NCBI GenBank assembly: GCA_045660265.1
Contig: JAZRDM010000064.1
Span: 1 to 39,458, forward strand
DNA: 39,458 nt
Reading direction: 5' to 3'
From: Scatosoma sp045660265
GTDB lineage: Bacteria > Bacillota > Clostridia > Christensenellales > Borkfalkiaceae
Made by a program: the position numbers and the translations under genes. The notes under the pieces were generated by a model. The model was not told the origin of the DNA. It was given only the letters and a program-made list of their open reading frames with translations, and searched no databases. Each line of letters begins with the position of its first letter. The stretch's first letter is position 1. Positions 8,017 through 16,756 of the stretch are shown piece by piece.

Positions 8017-8637
8017 TTAAGCGTCTTTTAAAACCTTTCTATTTTTTACAACGTAAGAAACACCCGATAAAATTGTTAAAACGGTGGCAACCGCAAACAA
8101 AGCAAGCCCTGCGATAAGAATATACATATCCCAAGGCACGGCATATTCAATAGGTAAAATCTCCCCGATACCGCCGGCTAAAATAATAACAAAAATTGCA
8201 ATGTCTTGGAAAATCGTTTTAAACTTACCAAGCTTGTCCGCAGCCATTACTACGCCGTTCACCGCCGCAATTTGTCTAAACGCGCTAATAATCAATTCGC
8301 GCGCCATAATCACGCAGATACAAACCGCGGTAGCAATATATACGCTGTTTGCAGCTCCGCCAAGTGTTTGGAAAATGCCGTCTTTCATTACAAGCATCAA
8401 AATCATTGCTGTTGAAACAAGTACTTTATCCGCAATGGGGTCAAGGAATTTACCCAAGTTTGTAACCAGCTTATATTTACGCGCAATATAACCGTCGATA
8501 AAATCCGTACACGCCGCAAGCGCAAAAATAATTGCGGCAATACCATAGTGAAAAGGCACAACGTCCAAGAAAAAGAAAAGGACGAAAACAGGAATCATAA
8601 AAATTCTGCTTAAAGTAATTTTATTGGGTAAATTCAT
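8017..8637 (-). CDS. pgsA: CDP-diacylglycerol--glycerol-3-phosphate 3-phosphatidyltransferase
   Basis: PgsA joins CDP-diacylglycerol and glycerol 3-phosphate to give phosphatidylglycerol phosphate, the committed step to phosphatidylglycerol, in the membrane. The 206-residue protein has several membrane helices and the CDP-alcohol phosphotransferase signature at about residues 45-70: D-x2-DG-x2-AR, then G-x3-D-x3-D (DFIDGYIARKYKL, GKFLDPIADK). The frame is open 20 codons further upstream, inside rimO. I chose the ATG at 8637 because AAGGAG stands 6 bases before it and the protein then begins MNLPNKITLSR as in the family. Only one base separates it from the rimO stop, so translation is probably coupled. 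Confidence 0.95.
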   Translation of the reverse strand: MNLPNKITLSRIFMIPVFVLFFFLDVVPFHYGIAAIIFALAACTDFIDGYIARKYKLVTNLGKFLDPIADKVLVSTAMILMLVMKDGIFQTLGGAANSVYIATAVCICVIMARELIISAFRQIAAVNGVVMAADKLGKFKTIFQDIAIFVIILAGGIGEILPIEYAVPWDMYILIAGLALFAVATVLTILSGVSYVVKNRKVLKDA

Positions 8638-8638
8638 A

Positions 8639-9973
8639 TTAAACTCCTTCGTAATCGCGGGTACGTCCAAATAAATCGTACTCGTCGTTTTTTTCAATTA
8701 AAACCGTGTAGCGTTTGCCTTGCATCGCTTCCGCGGCATAAAAATACACTTTCCCGTCAATATCCGGGGCATTAAAATATGCCCTACCGACAAAACAGCC
8801 TCTCTCATAATCGATCCCGTCGCAAAGGACTTCGATTTCCTTGCCAACGTATTTCGATAAAAGACTTCGCGCAATTTCCGCTTGCACTGCGTACAAGGCA
8901 CGAACACGGCGTTTTTTCGTGTTGTGGTGAATTTGCGGTTTCATTCTATACGCGCCCGTATCAGGCTCACGCGAATACGCAAAGAAACCGCAGTTTAAAA
9001 GCTTTGCTTGTTTTATAAAGTCTTGCATCGCCTCGAATTCCGCTTCTGTTTCCGTAGGAAAACCTGAAATAAAAGTGGAACGAATTGCAACCCCAGGAAT
9101 TCGCGCCCGCAATTTTGCAAACAACTGCAAATAGCCCTCTCTCGTTCCTTTTCGGTTCATCAACTTTAAAACTCGATTTTCGGAATGCTGCAAAGGAATA
9201 TCTAAATACTTCAAAATTTTATCGTTGTTTGCAATTTCCTCAATGAGTTCATCGGTGATAACGTCGGGATAGCAATAAAGCAAACGAATGGCTTGAATAT
9301 TATCCAATTTAGACAATTCACGCAATAGGTCTACAAAACGATTTTTCCCGTATAAATCTTCGCCGTAGCGCGTGGTATCTTGCGCCACTATAATCAATTC
9401 GGACAGTTCCCCTAAATCCCTTGCTTCTTGAATCAGCTTTTCCATCGGGTATGAGTGATATTTGCCGCGAATTTTAGGAATTAAACAATAGGTACAATGA
9501 TTGAAACAACCGTCTGCAATTTTTAAATACGCATAATGGTCTTGCGTCGTTTGAACACGTTCGGATAAATATCCGTCCGCGCCTTTCCCCACGTAGTTTG
9601 TGCGAATACCCTCTCTGTAAGATTCTTCCAGTGCATCAAAAATTTTCTCGTAATCGTTAATCCCTAAAAAGACGTCCACTTCCGTCAAGGGTTCATATAA
9701 TTCACCAACGAACTTTTGAGGAAGACAACCTGTTACAACGATTTTTTCCAAATTCCCGCATTTATAATCCGCACATTCTAAAATCGTTTCAATCGCTTCT
9801 TCTCGCGCGGATTGTAAAAAAGCACAAGTATTGACGACGACGATTTGCGCTTTTGACAAATCGTCCGTCAATTTATAATTTTTCGCTTTGATTAATCCAA
9901 GCAGTTTTTCGGTGTCCACACGGTTTTTATCACAACCGAGAGAAATAACGCCAAAAGTTTTTTGTGATAACAT
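8639..9973 (-). CDS. rimO: Ribosomal protein S12 methylthiotransferase RimO
   Basis: RimO is a radical SAM enzyme that adds a methylthio group to an aspartate of ribosomal protein S12. The 444 residues show the three-domain MTTase layout. The N-terminal UPF0004 domain has its three cluster cysteines (SLGCDKNRVD, NTCAFL, TGCLPQ). The radical SAM core has CFNHCTYC near residue 155. The C-terminal TRAM domain occupies about the last 65 residues. The start ISLGCDKNRVDTE distinguishes RimO from MiaB. It sits 51 bases after ftsK, and its stop is one base from the pgsA ATG. The ftsK-rimO-pgsA-cinA-recA order is familiar in Clostridia. Confidence 0.96.
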   Translation of the reverse strand: MLSQKTFGVISLGCDKNRVDTEKLLGLIKAKNYKLTDDLSKAQIVVVNTCAFLQSAREEAIETILECADYKCGNLEKIVVTGCLPQKFVGELYEPLTEVDVFLGINDYEKIFDALEESYREGIRTNYVGKGADGYLSERVQTTQDHYAYLKIADGCFNHCTYCLIPKIRGKYHSYPMEKLIQEARDLGELSELIIVAQDTTRYGEDLYGKNRFVDLLRELSKLDNIQAIRLLYCYPDVITDELIEEIANNDKILKYLDIPLQHSENRVLKLMNRKGTREGYLQLFAKLRARIPGVAIRSTFISGFPTETEAEFEAMQDFIKQAKLLNCGFFAYSREPDTGAYRMKPQIHHNTKKRRVRALYAVQAEIARSLLSKYVGKEIEVLCDGIDYERGCFVGRAYFNAPDIDGKVYFYAAEAMQGKRYTVLIEKNDEYDLFGRTRDYEGV

Positions 9974-10024
9974 ATCTTTTCCTTTTTTTGAACGTAGTTT
10001 ACACGTTACGCCGACTTTATAACT

Positions 10025-13000
10025 TTAATTGTCCAACGGCCCGTATTTACTTTCAAACTCTTCTTTGGTAATAAGCACTTTTCTCGCTTTTGCGCCATCG
10101 AAAGCGGATATATAACCCATATCCTCCATCCACTCTACAATTTTACCTGCGCGGCTGTAACCCGCAGCACACTTACGTTGAATCATAGAAATAGAGGCGC
10201 TTCCACACACAATTACGTGACGTAATGCTTCGATATAAATCGGGTCAACACTGTCGCCATCTTTGCCGCCAGCGCCACCAGAAGACTCATCTCCGCCTGC
10301 GTAGCCACCACGAGAATTGATATAATTCGTTGCTTCTTCGTCGTAATAGGCTTCGTTGTTTGCCTTGATAAAGTTGACAACCCGTTGCGATTCTTCCGTG
10401 GAAATAAATGCACTTTGCACACGTATAGGTGCCGCCACACCGGGCATTGTGTATAAAAGATCGCCTTTGCCAAGCAACTTTTGTGCCCCGGTTTGATCGA
10501 GAATAACCCGCGAGTCAACGTCGGTTGCAACGTAGAATGCCACACGCGTAGCCAAATTGCTCTTAATAACGCCCGTAATAACGTCGGTGGACGGACGTTG
10601 TGTTGCAACGATAAGGTGAATACCTGCCGCACGCGCTTTTTGGGTAAGGTTTTGGATTCGATCTTCCATTTCCTTTTTCGCCGCAAGCATTAAGTCGGCA
10701 AGCTCGTCGATTATAATTACGATTTTCGGCAAGCGCTCATTCTTTTCTACTTGCGCATTGTATTGATCCAAGTTCACAACGTACGAACCCGAACGGCTCA
10801 TTTGTTCAAAAAGCCCATAACGGCGATTCATTTCCATAATCGCCCAGTTCAAGCTTTGCACCGCTTTGTTTGCGTCCGTAATGATTTCGTTGATCATCAA
10901 ATGCGGCAAATCGTTATACAATACAAACTCCGTTTTCTTGGGGTCAATAAGAATCAAGCGCAATTCTTCGGGAGAATATTTATAAATCAAACTAATAATT
11001 AGCGCACCCAAGAACACACTCTTACCCGAGCCAGACGAACCTGCAACCAAAAGGTGTATCATCTTAGAAATATCCCCGTAAATTTTTCGGTTTGCAACGT
11101 CTTTACCCATTGCAAACATCAACGAAGACGATTTTGCATTTACAAACGTATCCCCAGAAAGCATACAACCAAGTTGCACAAATTGACGTTCCTTATTAGG
11201 CACTTCAATGCTGACAACCCCATCCTCATAGTTGGGATATACGTTTACACCGTTAGAACGCAAGCTAATGGCAATGGATTGATCTAATGCAACCACCTTT
11301 TTAGGCGAAATACTGCGAGGCAACGTCACGTTGTAACGTGCAACCGTGGGGCCAAAGGTTACGGAAGCAATAGACGCGCCGGAAATTTTGAAATCTTCCA
11401 AAGTTTCAATAATAATTTGCTTGGTTTCTTCCACTTCTTCAAAGTTAGAAGTAGGTTCAATATCCCTACAATCTAAATCGTCCAAGCGCACGCGCACGTA
11501 AGGGCGAATAACACGCGGTTTCGGCGGTTGAGGAACGGGTTTAGGCTGTTCTACCACTACGGGAGTTTCAATAGGTTTAGGAGTTTCGGTATGCACAACC
11601 GAAGCCACCGGGGTTTCCTCTCGTTGTTGCACAATCGGCTCTCTTTCCGAAGAATACGCGTCTTGGCTCTCTCGTTCATCACGGCCAAAACCGATACGAG
11701 GCGCGCCAAGATTACTTTCTTCTCGACCGTTATCAACCTCAAACTGGTTCTCTCTATCCGTATTTCTATCCGCGCTAAAATCCGAGCGAAGGGAATAAGG
11801 ATTATCGTCGTCTAAAAGATTGTATCCGTCACGTGAAGGTTCTTCAACGTTTTCGACCTCACGTTCCCTGTCTATATCACGCGTTTCAAAAGAAGAATTA
11901 AAATTAGGTGCTTCTTGAACAAACTCTTCATCACGACTTCCATATTCACCTTCATCACGGCCAAATACGTTGGGATTAGACGGCGAGAACAAATCCATAT
12001 AGCTATGCCGTCTATAATCACCGCTTTCCGTTTCACGGCCAGTAGACAATGTATCTTCGCGGTCAAAATTGCGCCCCTCACGGCCAAAATCAGTTTCTTC
12101 ACGCGAACTGCGATCTTCTACTGCATCAGCGCGAGAATCGCTTCCGCCAAAAAGGCTATAAGGTGAGGATTCCGTTCTACGAGGCTCTTCTTCAAAGGTC
12201 GACATAGGTGAGATTGTCGTCGAAAACGTAGCATTCTCCCCTCTTTTCTCACGGAAATTACCAAACGAACTATTCGTCGTGGGGTTATCGAAAGCACTTG
12301 CCGAACGACTGGGTTGCGTATTTTGATTAACGGAATTTTGGTATGCGTCGGCATAAGACGGCATATAACCGCTTGTCCCACCCACAGAGTTGGGTTGTTC
12401 CGTTATCGGCATATTATTCACCCTTGCATTCGGGTCAAATAAAAGATTTCGTCTATAATTTTCCGCAGGGCTGCTGCCAAATAAAAATTCGCGAGGATTA
12501 GAATAATCGTATTCATTGCTCGCCGCGGGTTGTTCTTCTTGGCTGATTGCAGGCATTGTCGTCGCCGCAACTGAACGGATAGGGTCGGAAATGGGCATCG
12601 TTTGCGCATTCCCAAACGGCGAAAACGACGTAGGACCAGCAGGTTGTTGCGTAGATTGCTGTGCCTGTGCTTGCGTTGCGCCTGTTTCAGATAAACTTAC
12701 ACCAGGGCGTTGCGTAACCATCGGTTCGGCAGGTCCGCTGTATACGGCTTGCGTAGGTTGCCCTTCCGTCTGTGGAACTGTGCTTTGCGTAGGCACGCTT
12801 GTCGCTTGTTGTTGCATAGTTGTATTCGCATAAGGATACGCAACCTGCACTTGTTGCACATTTGCTTGCGGCTGTTGTGCTTGCGCAGCGCCGTTTTGTG
12901 CGGCGGTCGGTTGCGAAAGAGGAATTTCCACCGATTTCACCGTAGGAGCAGTTGCTTTTTTATCCTTTTTCTCTTTGACTGTTTTATCTTTTTTCGTTCT

Positions 13001-13501
13001 TTTTGCTACTCGAACGCAGGCGTAGATAAGTACCAACGTTAAGAAAATAAATACAAGCAATGCGCCCAATTGCGTAATCAAGTTAGAAAGCGCAAAAACG
13101 AAAAGACCTCCAAACCACCCAGCAACGGTTATTGTGGAAACGTTTTCGCCTGATTTAAAACAGTTAGTGAGATACCCGTCAATAGGCCACTTAAATGTGG
13201 TAGCCGTATGAATTACTAACGTCAAAACACAGCAGGTAACAATAATCATTGCACCCAGCCATCTATCTTTCACTAGACGCTTACCAAATAAGCCCATAAC
13301 ACATAAATAAACGATACCGGCTAATAAGGGGTATGCACACAAACCGAATACGCCCGTTAAAAAGGCGTGAACCGCGGCACCAAATTCCCCAAAAATCAAC
13401 GAACGAGTACACAAAATAAAGAGCGCCAACACCGCAAAAAGACCACCTGTCGCGCATATACTTTCTTTTGTTACAAGTCCTTTCGATTCCTTTTTACTCA
13501 T
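10025..13501 (-). CDS. ftsK: DNA translocase FtsK/SpoIIIE
   Basis: This ATP-driven DNA pump moves chromosome DNA away from the closing septum. It has 1158 residues, long for Bacillota (usually about 750-950). Four hydrophobic segments occupy about residues 16-165. A linker of over 500 residues follows. Its first half is rich in Gln, Pro, Ala and Thr, and its second half is dominated by Arg, Asp, Glu and Ser. The RecA-like motor has Walker A GSSGSGKS near 820, Walker B IVIIIDELADLM near 930, and IHLIVATQRPSTDVITG. The C-terminal gamma (winged helix) domain, which reads chromosome polarity, covers about the last 75 residues (SISMIQRKCAAGYSRAGKIVEWMEDMG). It has its own promoter and probably heads the unit running to recA. 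Confidence 0.96.
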   Translation of the reverse strand: MSKKESKGLVTKESICATGGLFAVLALFILCTRSLIFGEFGAAVHAFLTGVFGLCAYPLLAGIVYLCVMGLFGKRLVKDRWLGAMIIVTCCVLTLVIHTATTFKWPIDGYLTNCFKSGENVSTITVAGWFGGLFVFALSNLITQLGALLVFIFLTLVLIYACVRVAKRTKKDKTVKEKKDKKATAPTVKSVEIPLSQPTAAQNGAAQAQQPQANVQQVQVAYPYANTTMQQQATSVPTQSTVPQTEGQPTQAVYSGPAEPMVTQRPGVSLSETGATQAQAQQSTQQPAGPTSFSPFGNAQTMPISDPIRSVAATTMPAISQEEQPAASNEYDYSNPREFLFGSSPAENYRRNLLFDPNARVNNMPITEQPNSVGGTSGYMPSYADAYQNSVNQNTQPSRSASAFDNPTTNSSFGNFREKRGENATFSTTISPMSTFEEEPRRTESSPYSLFGGSDSRADAVEDRSSREETDFGREGRNFDREDTLSTGRETESGDYRRHSYMDLFSPSNPNVFGRDEGEYGSRDEEFVQEAPNFNSSFETRDIDREREVENVEEPSRDGYNLLDDDNPYSLRSDFSADRNTDRENQFEVDNGREESNLGAPRIGFGRDERESQDAYSSEREPIVQQREETPVASVVHTETPKPIETPVVVEQPKPVPQPPKPRVIRPYVRVRLDDLDCRDIEPTSNFEEVEETKQIIIETLEDFKISGASIASVTFGPTVARYNVTLPRSISPKKVVALDQSIAISLRSNGVNVYPNYEDGVVSIEVPNKERQFVQLGCMLSGDTFVNAKSSSLMFAMGKDVANRKIYGDISKMIHLLVAGSSGSGKSVFLGALIISLIYKYSPEELRLILIDPKKTEFVLYNDLPHLMINEIITDANKAVQSLNWAIMEMNRRYGLFEQMSRSGSYVVNLDQYNAQVEKNERLPKIVIIIDELADLMLAAKKEMEDRIQNLTQKARAAGIHLIVATQRPSTDVITGVIKSNLATRVAFYVATDVDSRVILDQTGAQKLLGKGDLLYTMPGVAAPIRVQSAFISTEESQRVVNFIKANNEAYYDEEATNYINSRGGYAGGDESSGGAGGKDGDSVDPIYIEALRHVIVCGSASISMIQRKCAAGYSRAGKIVEWMEDMGYISAFDGAKARKVLITKEEFESKYGPLDN

Positions 13502-13567
13502 ATGCTCACCTTGCCTAATTTACTCCGCCATTTCACATAAAACGGCACTTTAATAAATATCTTATTT

Positions 13568-13596
13568 ATTATAGCATTTATTTTTAAATTTTTCAA
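13568..13596 (-). promoter_or_regulatory. Sigma-A promoter of the ftsK unit
   Basis: On the minus strand, TTGAAA (13596-13591), a 17-base spacer and a perfect TATAAT (13573-13568) lie 67 bases upstream of the ftsK ATG. Confidence 0.82.
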
Positions 13597-13605
13597 TAGT
13601 TTAAA

Positions 13606-13652
13606 CGAAAAAAAACGAGCCTTTTTAGAGTTTTTTCTCAAAAAGCCCGTTT
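13606..13652 (-). terminator. Terminator of murC
   Basis: The minus-strand stem AACGGGCTTTTT / AAAAAGGCTCGTT has an extra GAG/CTC pairing near its apex. It is followed by U7, begins 11 bases after the murC stop and lies just upstream of the ftsK promoter. Confidence 0.85.
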
Positions 13653-13663
13653 CTTTTATGAAA

Positions 13664-15019
13664 CTAATTCAACTTATCCAGCACGTATTCAGCCACGTAA
13701 TAAATATCACCCGCCCCCAAGAATAAAAGAATGTCGCCTTCTTTCAGCGTTTGCTTTATCCAAGTTTTTAAGGTAAAGACGTTTTCAATGTATAAGCAAT
13801 TCCCCACGATTTGCGCCAACCTTTCCGCACTACCTTCCTCATCATATTTTTCGCGCGCAGGAAAAGTTTTATAAATTAGCAAATTCTCCACCGTCTCCAA
13901 AGCTTCCGTAAACTCCCTCATCAATAATTTCGTCCTTGAATAAGTGTGCGGTTGAAATACAACGTATAATCTCCCTCTACAAATCCGTTTTGCTGTGGAT
14001 ACAGTGGAAAGTATTTCTTTGGGGTGGTGCGCGTAATCACAAATAAAACTGCTACCGCGATACTCACCAATTTTTTCAAACCGCCTTTTTATAGAAGAAA
14101 AATTTTGAATCCCTTTGACGATTTCCTTTTCATTAAAGCCCAACGAACGCATTGCCGCAAATGCCGCAAGCGAATTATATACGTTACAATAACCTATTGC
14201 ATTTAACTTTACACGGCAAAGCGCGCGCCCGTATTCTTCAATTGTAAACGCGTACCGTTCCCCGTTTGCACGTAAATCCGTCGCGCGATAATCCGATAAT
14301 GCATTTTTAATCCCAAAAGAAGGAAAACGGCCAAATTCCTCATATCGTTTGTCATCCGAACATACAAAAGCCGTTTTCGCAGAAATACAATATTCATAAA
14401 AACAGTTTGCTAAATCATTTTCGCTTTCATAGCACTCCATATGGTCCTTATCAATATTTAATAAAATAGCAACCTCTGGTTTTAAATGCAATAAATTTTT
14501 CTTATACTCACACGCTTCCGTAATCAAATAATCAAACCCGTTAAAGAAATAATTGCCTAAAACAGAATCCTCCCCGCCAATATGCGCCATAAACGGTACG
14601 CTGCAAGCCTTTAAAACGTGGGCGCAAATTGAGGTGCAGGTCGTCTTCCCATGACTGCCTGCAACGGCTATGGTATGCGTAAAATTATCGCTAATAATTT
14701 TTAATAGCTCCCCTCTTTTTAAGATTCGTTTCCCCATCTGCTTTGCCGTAGATAGTTCAAGGTTTTCAAGGTTTATCGCGTCCGTATAAACCACACAATT
14801 TGAAAGCAAAAACTCTTTGCGCTCAACATCGCAACCGATATAAGTTTTCACCCCAAAAAAAGGCAATTTTTCCATAATGCTATTGCCCGCTTTATCACTA
14901 CCGGCAACCGAATACCCACACGCGGATAAAAACTTCGCCAAGGCACTCATACTAATTCCACCGACGCCAATAAAGTAGAAATTATGAAGATTTTCAAGTC
15001 CTTTTAAATGCATATTCAT
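13664..15019 (-). CDS. murC: UDP-N-acetylmuramate--L-alanine ligase
   Basis: MurC adds L-alanine to UDP-N-acetylmuramic acid using ATP, the first peptide step of peptidoglycan synthesis in the cytoplasm. Its 451 residues show the three Mur ligase domains. The N-terminal nucleotide-sugar domain has FIGVGGISMSALAKFL. The ATP-binding domain has VAGSHGKTTC near residue 118 and NIDKDHMECYESEN. The C-terminal domain has DYAHHPKEI and FQPHTYSRT. Two ATGs, at 15019 and 15013, are possible; the ribosome site is weak. It stands alone after ftsZ, bounded by terminators on both sides, rather than inside the main mur run. That is an unusual position for this gene. Confidence 0.96.
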   Translation of the reverse strand: MNMHLKGLENLHNFYFIGVGGISMSALAKFLSACGYSVAGSDKAGNSIMEKLPFFGVKTYIGCDVERKEFLLSNCVVYTDAINLENLELSTAKQMGKRILKRGELLKIISDNFTHTIAVAGSHGKTTCTSICAHVLKACSVPFMAHIGGEDSVLGNYFFNGFDYLITEACEYKKNLLHLKPEVAILLNIDKDHMECYESENDLANCFYEYCISAKTAFVCSDDKRYEEFGRFPSFGIKNALSDYRATDLRANGERYAFTIEEYGRALCRVKLNAIGYCNVYNSLAAFAAMRSLGFNEKEIVKGIQNFSSIKRRFEKIGEYRGSSFICDYAHHPKEILSTVSTAKRICRGRLYVVFQPHTYSRTKLLMREFTEALETVENLLIYKTFPAREKYDEEGSAERLAQIVGNCLYIENVFTLKTWIKQTLKEGDILLFLGAGDIYYVAEYVLDKLN

Positions 15020-15121
15020 ATCTATGGCTCATCATTACAAATTATGTATAATATAAGAAATTCTTATAATTTACCGTCTTAAATATAGTTGCATTTCATA
15101 GAAAAAAGTGATACAATAATT

Positions 15122-15161
15122 AAGAATATAAATTATTAGAGCATTTTTAATTTATATTCTT
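15122..15161. repeat. 14-bp perfect inverted repeat upstream of murC
   Basis: AAGAATATAAATTA (15122-15135) and its exact complement TAATTTATATTCTT (15148-15161) are separated by 12 bases. No U-tail directly follows on either strand. It is too AT-rich to be a strong terminator, so it may be a regulatory structure, a binding site or a degenerate small element. Confidence 0.7.
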
Positions 15162-15259
15162 GATTTTAGATTATCCTCATATCTGATTTATTCTTCCTCG
15201 AAGTGGCGCCCGCATATATGCGAGCGCCATTTCACATTCCTTTCTTCCCTTCTTTGAAT

Positions 15260-15307
15260 AAAAAACTATGCACCGCCAAAAGTTTGCCTAACTTTTGGCG
15301 GTGCATA
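15260..15307 (-). terminator. Terminator of ftsA-ftsZ
   Basis: A perfect 18-bp stem (15267-15284 with 15290-15307, loop TGCCT) includes GCACCGCCAAAAG. On the minus strand it is followed by a U6 run (GTTTTTTATT). It lies 24 bases after the ftsZ stop and is one of the strongest terminators in the window. Confidence 0.92.
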
Positions 15308-15331
15308 TCAAATTTACGTCGCTTTTTGTTG

Positions 15332-16756
15332 TTATTTATCTTCCGAATTTTTCTTCATAAAGAAATCAACAAATTTGGGTCTATGTTTTCTATCGGGCAT
15401 TTCCCCTTGATTCGCATCAGGAATAGGGTCGTCAGGCTCGAAAGCCGCGCCAGCCGACTGCGAATACGTATTAGGAATGGGCTGGATTGGCTGTACGTTG
15501 GACATATATTCATTTGCCTGCGCCTGCGCCGCAGCGTAAGGTTGCTGTGCATAAAAGCCAGGTTGTTGCCCCATAAACGGTTCGTTATAACGCCCTTGTT
15601 GCGCATAGCTTTGACTAAAAGGGTCTACCCCACCGTTTTCACGGCGATTATAGACATTGTCGATTTTTTGCGCTAAAACGGTTGCTTGACGGAGGGTGGC
15701 ATTTTGCGCGTCGCGAGAAAAACCATTTTGATTTCCGCCAAAACCCGTCGCAATAATCACGACTTCTACCTCATCCGACATCGCTTCGTCAATGCAAGCC
15801 CCAAAGATTACGTTTGCCGAGTAATCAATTACGCCTTTTACCAAATCCGCGGCGGTAATTACTTCATCCAAAGATAAATCCCGTCCACCAATTACGTTTA
15901 AAATAACCGAATTTGCGCCTTCTATTGTCGTATTAAGCAAAGGACTGCAAACTGCGCAACGAACAGCGTCAAAAATTCTCTTTTCACCTTTTGCAACCCC
16001 GATGCCCATATGCGCGAGTCCACGCCCTTTCAAAATTGCTTTCACGTCCGCAAAGTCAAGATTGATAAGCGAAGGCTTAACAATAAGCTCCGCAATACCG
16101 CGTATGCCTTGACGAAGCACTTCGTCCGCAACGCGCAAAGCATCCGCAAAAGAGGTGTTTTTAGGAACAACTTGACGGATTTTATCGTTGGGAATCGTAA
16201 TCATAGAATCCACCGACTTCTTCAATTCTTCCACACCCGCCAAAGCATTATCCATTCTACGTTTCGCCTCAAAATTGAAGGGCAAGGTTACTACGGCAAC
16301 CGTCAAAATCTTCATTTCCTTGGCGATTTTTGCGATTACAGGCGCAGCACCCGTACCCGTACCACCGCCCATACCTGCCGTGATAAACAAAAGGTCGGTG
16401 TCTTTTAACACTTCTTGGATGGCGTCTTTATTCTCTTCCGCCGCAGCTCTGCCCACCTCGGGATCTGCACCAGAACCAAGCCCTTTCGTTAATTGAACGC
16501 CGATTTGAATACGTTTGGACGCACGCGAACGGGACAAAGCCTGATTATCGGTGTTTACAACGATATATTCCGCTGTTTTTAACCCCGATTCAATCAATCT
16601 ATCCACCGCATTATTACCAGCGCCGCCAACCCCGATTACTTTTATTTTTGCAATACCCGAAAGGTTGTTGCGACCCATATCCCCCATAGGCGCGGAATTT
16701 TGGTCCGCCGAATAACCAAACGGCATATATCTTTCGTTATTCTCGTAATTATTCAT
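15332..16756 (-). CDS. ftsZ: Cell division protein FtsZ
   Basis: FtsZ is the tubulin-like GTPase that forms the division ring. It has 474 residues. A Gln/Asn-containing N-terminal tail of about 35 residues precedes the core, which starts IKVIGVGGAGNNAVDR. The tubulin signature GGGTGTG (about residues 130-136) and the T7 loop NLDFADVKAI are intact. A long Gln/Ala/Tyr-rich linker (about 350-455) ends in a conserved tail, RPKFVDFFMKK, the expected docking peptide for FtsA, although it departs from the usual PxFL form. The ATG overlaps the ftsA stop by one base (TAATG), so the two are translationally coupled. A strong terminator follows. Confidence 0.98.
   Translation of the reverse strand: MNNYENNERYMPFGYSADQNSAPMGDMGRNNLSGIAKIKVIGVGGAGNNAVDRLIESGLKTAEYIVVNTDNQALSRSRASKRIQIGVQLTKGLGSGADPEVGRAAAEENKDAIQEVLKDTDLLFITAGMGGGTGTGAAPVIAKIAKEMKILTVAVVTLPFNFEAKRRMDNALAGVEELKKSVDSMITIPNDKIRQVVPKNTSFADALRVADEVLRQGIRGIAELIVKPSLINLDFADVKAILKGRGLAHMGIGVAKGEKRIFDAVRCAVCSPLLNTTIEGANSVILNVIGGRDLSLDEVITAADLVKGVIDYSANVIFGACIDEAMSDEVEVVIIATGFGGNQNGFSRDAQNATLRQATVLAQKIDNVYNRRENGGVDPFSQSYAQQGRYNEPFMGQQPGFYAQQPYAAAQAQANEYMSNVQPIQPIPNTYSQSAGAAFEPDDPIPDANQGEMPDRKHRPKFVDFFMKKNSEDK

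Larger units (their letters stand above)
15020..15331. other. 312-base intergenic region between ftsZ and murC
   Basis: No gene is seen. It holds the ftsZ terminator (15260-15307), a GC-rich hairpin at 15200-15233 (GAAGTGGCGC/GCGCCATTTC with an inner CGCATATATGCG palindrome), the 14-bp inverted repeat at 15122-15161, and a 17-base palindrome TATAAGAA-A-TTCTTATA at 15052-15068. The murC promoter must lie here or upstream. I found no convincing -35/-10 pair, although several TATAAT-like words occur near 15050-15080. Confidence 0.7.

Noticed and set aside
15200..15233. GC-rich hairpin as a terminator of ftsZ
   Set aside because: No U-tail follows on the minus strand, and a strong terminator already lies at 15260-15307.
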